Source: Silvimonas sp. JCM 19000 (GTDB taxonomy: Bacteria; Pseudomonadota; Gammaproteobacteria; Burkholderiales; Chitinibacteraceae). From it: DNA of 27,233 nucleotides. The stretch spans positions 1 through 27,233 of the forward strand of contig BBFD01000016.1 in NCBI GenBank assembly GCA_001313065.1, written 5' to 3'. Within the stretch, counting starts at the first letter, position 1; every line of letters begins with the position of its first letter. Positions 26,025 through 27,233 of the stretch are shown here, piece after piece. The notes under the pieces are model-generated. The model made no database searches. It had not been told where the DNA came from and was given only the letters and a program-made list of their open reading frames with translations. The position numbers and the translations under genes are program-made.

Positions 26025-27233
26025 TTAAGTCACCACCGCATCGGGTGGCATTTCCACTTCCACTCGGTTCTTGCCCGCTTGCTTGGCGCGGTACATCGCC
26101 GCATCGGCGCGGTCGATGGCTTCGCTGCCGGTTTCGCCCGGCGCCAACAAGGTAACGCCCGCGCTGAAGGTAATCAGCACTTTGTCGTTGTTGTGCAAAA
26201 AAAGAAGCGCCGGGTCAGCTCACGCTGCAAACGCAGCATGGCCGCTTCGGATTCACGCAGATCGGTTTCGGGCAGGAGCAGTACAAATTCCTCTCCGCCA
26301 TACCGTGCGATTTTGTCGGTGGGTCGCAGCAACGATTTGACCACAGCCACCAAATGGATCAGCGCCTGGTCGCCTGCGCTATGGCCGCGCAAATCGTTCA
26401 GCTTCTTGAAGTTATCGATATCGAGCAAAGCCAGCCCCAGCGGCTTGCCGCTACGCTGGGCGCGCGAGGATTCGACCGCCAGGGTTTCGTCCAGACCACG
26501 CCGGTTCATCGCCCCGGTCAACTGATCCTCGCGTACCTTTTCGCTGACTGCCTGCAGTTCTTTTTTTTCCAACTCGTCGATGCGGGTTTGTGCCTCGTTG
26601 ACGCGGGTGCGCGCTTCGAGCAATTCATCGCGACTGCGCACCACATCAAGCTGCATCGAGCGGGTGTCGTGGGTCAGGTTTTCCAACACCACTTTCAGAT
26701 CGGACAGGTTGTTGCTGCGGCTGATTTGCTCGGAATAAGTGGTGATGCGTTGCTGGTATTGGTCGGTGCTGTCGGAAATGGTGCCGAGGCGATCAATAAA
26801 GGTCGACATCATCGATTTGAGTGCCGCTTGCGCCTCCCGCAGCCCTTGCTTGAGCACGCTTTGCTTGTAGATCACTTCCTTGATACCGGCTTCGGCATCG
26901 TAGATCAGCCGCATATCCAGCGGCTGCGCCATGATTTCTTGTACCACGGCGATCTGGCCCCGAACCCAGGTCTCATCAACGATGATCTCGCCAATATTGT
27001 CGGTAAGCAGGCGCAGCAGGCTTAACAGGCCATCGCACAGCCGCGTTTCTTGTGAATTGCTTAGCTCCAGCCGGATCCAGAATTTCTTGAGCCGCGGCAT
27101 AAACTTTTGCAAATCGCTTTCATTGGCGACCGCATCGGCTTCACGCGCGAGGGCGGCGGCTCGATGGCGATGTCAGGGTAATGCGTCAGGCGGGCGGCCA
27201 AGCCCAAATCGAGCGCGTGCGACAGGCTTCGCG
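26025..27233 (-). CDS. Diguanylate cyclase (GGDEF), 5' end beyond the window
   Basis: Makes cyclic-di-GMP from two GTP. At least 400 residues are visible; the N-terminus continues past 27233. The N-terminal part is helical with no membrane segment (CDGLLSLLRLLTDNIGEIIV, MRLIYDAEAGIKEVIYKQSV), followed by a coiled coil (SRDELLEARTRVNEAQTRID). The GGDEF domain has REDQLTGAMNRRGLDE, LALLDIDNFKKLNDLRGHSA and the active site YGGEEF (GGEEF codons 26285-26299). An inhibitory I-site RxxD (RPTD) sits the canonical five residues before GGEEF, so product inhibition is expected. Two extra bases in the A7 run at 26197-26203 end the printed ORF early; corrected, it continues RRFFLHNNDKVLITFSAGVT and DRADAAMYRAKQAGKNRV to the stop at 26025. 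A further base is missing near 27160. T8 at 26561-26568 may be lengthened in frame. Confidence 0.93.

Noticed and set aside
325..26568. Programmed frameshifting, or transcriptional slippage as a genome-wide expression mechanism
   Set aside because: Breaks also occur as single-base losses away from A/T runs, some genes need five corrections, and rpsA, which must be made in large amounts, is affected. Error is far more likely.
29..27233. A decaying genome region full of pseudogenes
   Set aside because: Frame-corrected proteins keep all catalytic motifs and normal lengths, with no in-frame stops or large deletions, and include essential genes.
1..27233. CRISPR arrays, prophage, insertion sequences, toxin-antitoxin or other defence genes
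   Set aside because: I saw no repeat-spacer structure, transposase, integrase, phage structural gene or recognised defence domain. The only tandem repeat is the short one at 25979-26010.

Overview
The window is a stretch of chromosome from a flagellated, Gram-negative betaproteobacterium. My best guess is the Neisseriales (Chromobacterium/Silvimonas/Chitinibacter-like). The grounds are the GC-rich sequence, the gene orders cmk-rpsA-ihfB-lapA-lapB-pyrF and uvrC-pgsA, a separate RfaE1-type heptose kinase, and the combination of FliK, DUF2802 and a short FlhB-like protein. This placement is inferred from recognised protein families, not from a search.

Layout. (1) 1-2306, plus strand: the end of a flagellar operon, with a possible fliS tail, fliT, a DUF2802 gene, fliK and a standalone FlhB C-terminal-like export-switch protein. 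(2) 2312-3673, minus: an NSS-family sodium-dependent transporter. (3) 3674-4637: a small unrecognised ORF and two gene-poor stretches, the second with candidate operators. (4) 4638-6932: a secreted GH3 glycosidase lipoprotein with a clear terminator. (5) 7107-10948: an AraC-type regulator, a convergent MocR-type (GntR-aminotransferase) regulator, and a divergent subgroup-Ic aspartate aminotransferase-like enzyme. (6) 10961-13513: uvrC and pgsA. (7) 13525-14377, minus: an HD-GYP protein with a C-terminal zinc-ribbon-like segment. (8) 14550-21193: DAHP synthase, a META/DUF4377 protein, prephenate dehydrogenase, an aldo/keto reductase, cmk, rpsA and ihfB, closed by a terminator. This resembles the aromatic-biosynthesis supraoperon, but no aroA lies between tyrA and cmk. 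(9) 21366-25915: lapA, lapB, pyrF, UDP-glucose dehydrogenase and rfaE1, an envelope/LPS block ending at a strong bidirectional terminator. (10) 26025 to the right edge, minus: a diguanylate cyclase, cut by the window end.

The dominant oddity is sequence quality. Most genes are broken into two to five reading frames, yet the pieces join into full-length, well-conserved proteins. The breaks fall into two classes. A and T runs are lengthened: by eye I count about 39 runs of 6-8 but only 3 of exactly 5, and most coding ones need 1 or 2 bases removed. Single bases are missing elsewhere, mostly G or C in short runs. I read this as systematic assembly or base-calling error, so I annotate these loci as intact genes with artefactual frameshifts rather than pseudogenes. 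Coordinates span the whole frame-corrected gene.

I found no defence system, CRISPR array, prophage, insertion sequence, tRNA or rRNA, and nothing I would call an undescribed system. The best leads are modest: the rearranged aromatic cluster with an embedded META/DUF4377 gene, the zinc-ribbon HD-GYP protein, and candidate operators upstream of the GH3 and MocR/aminotransferase genes.
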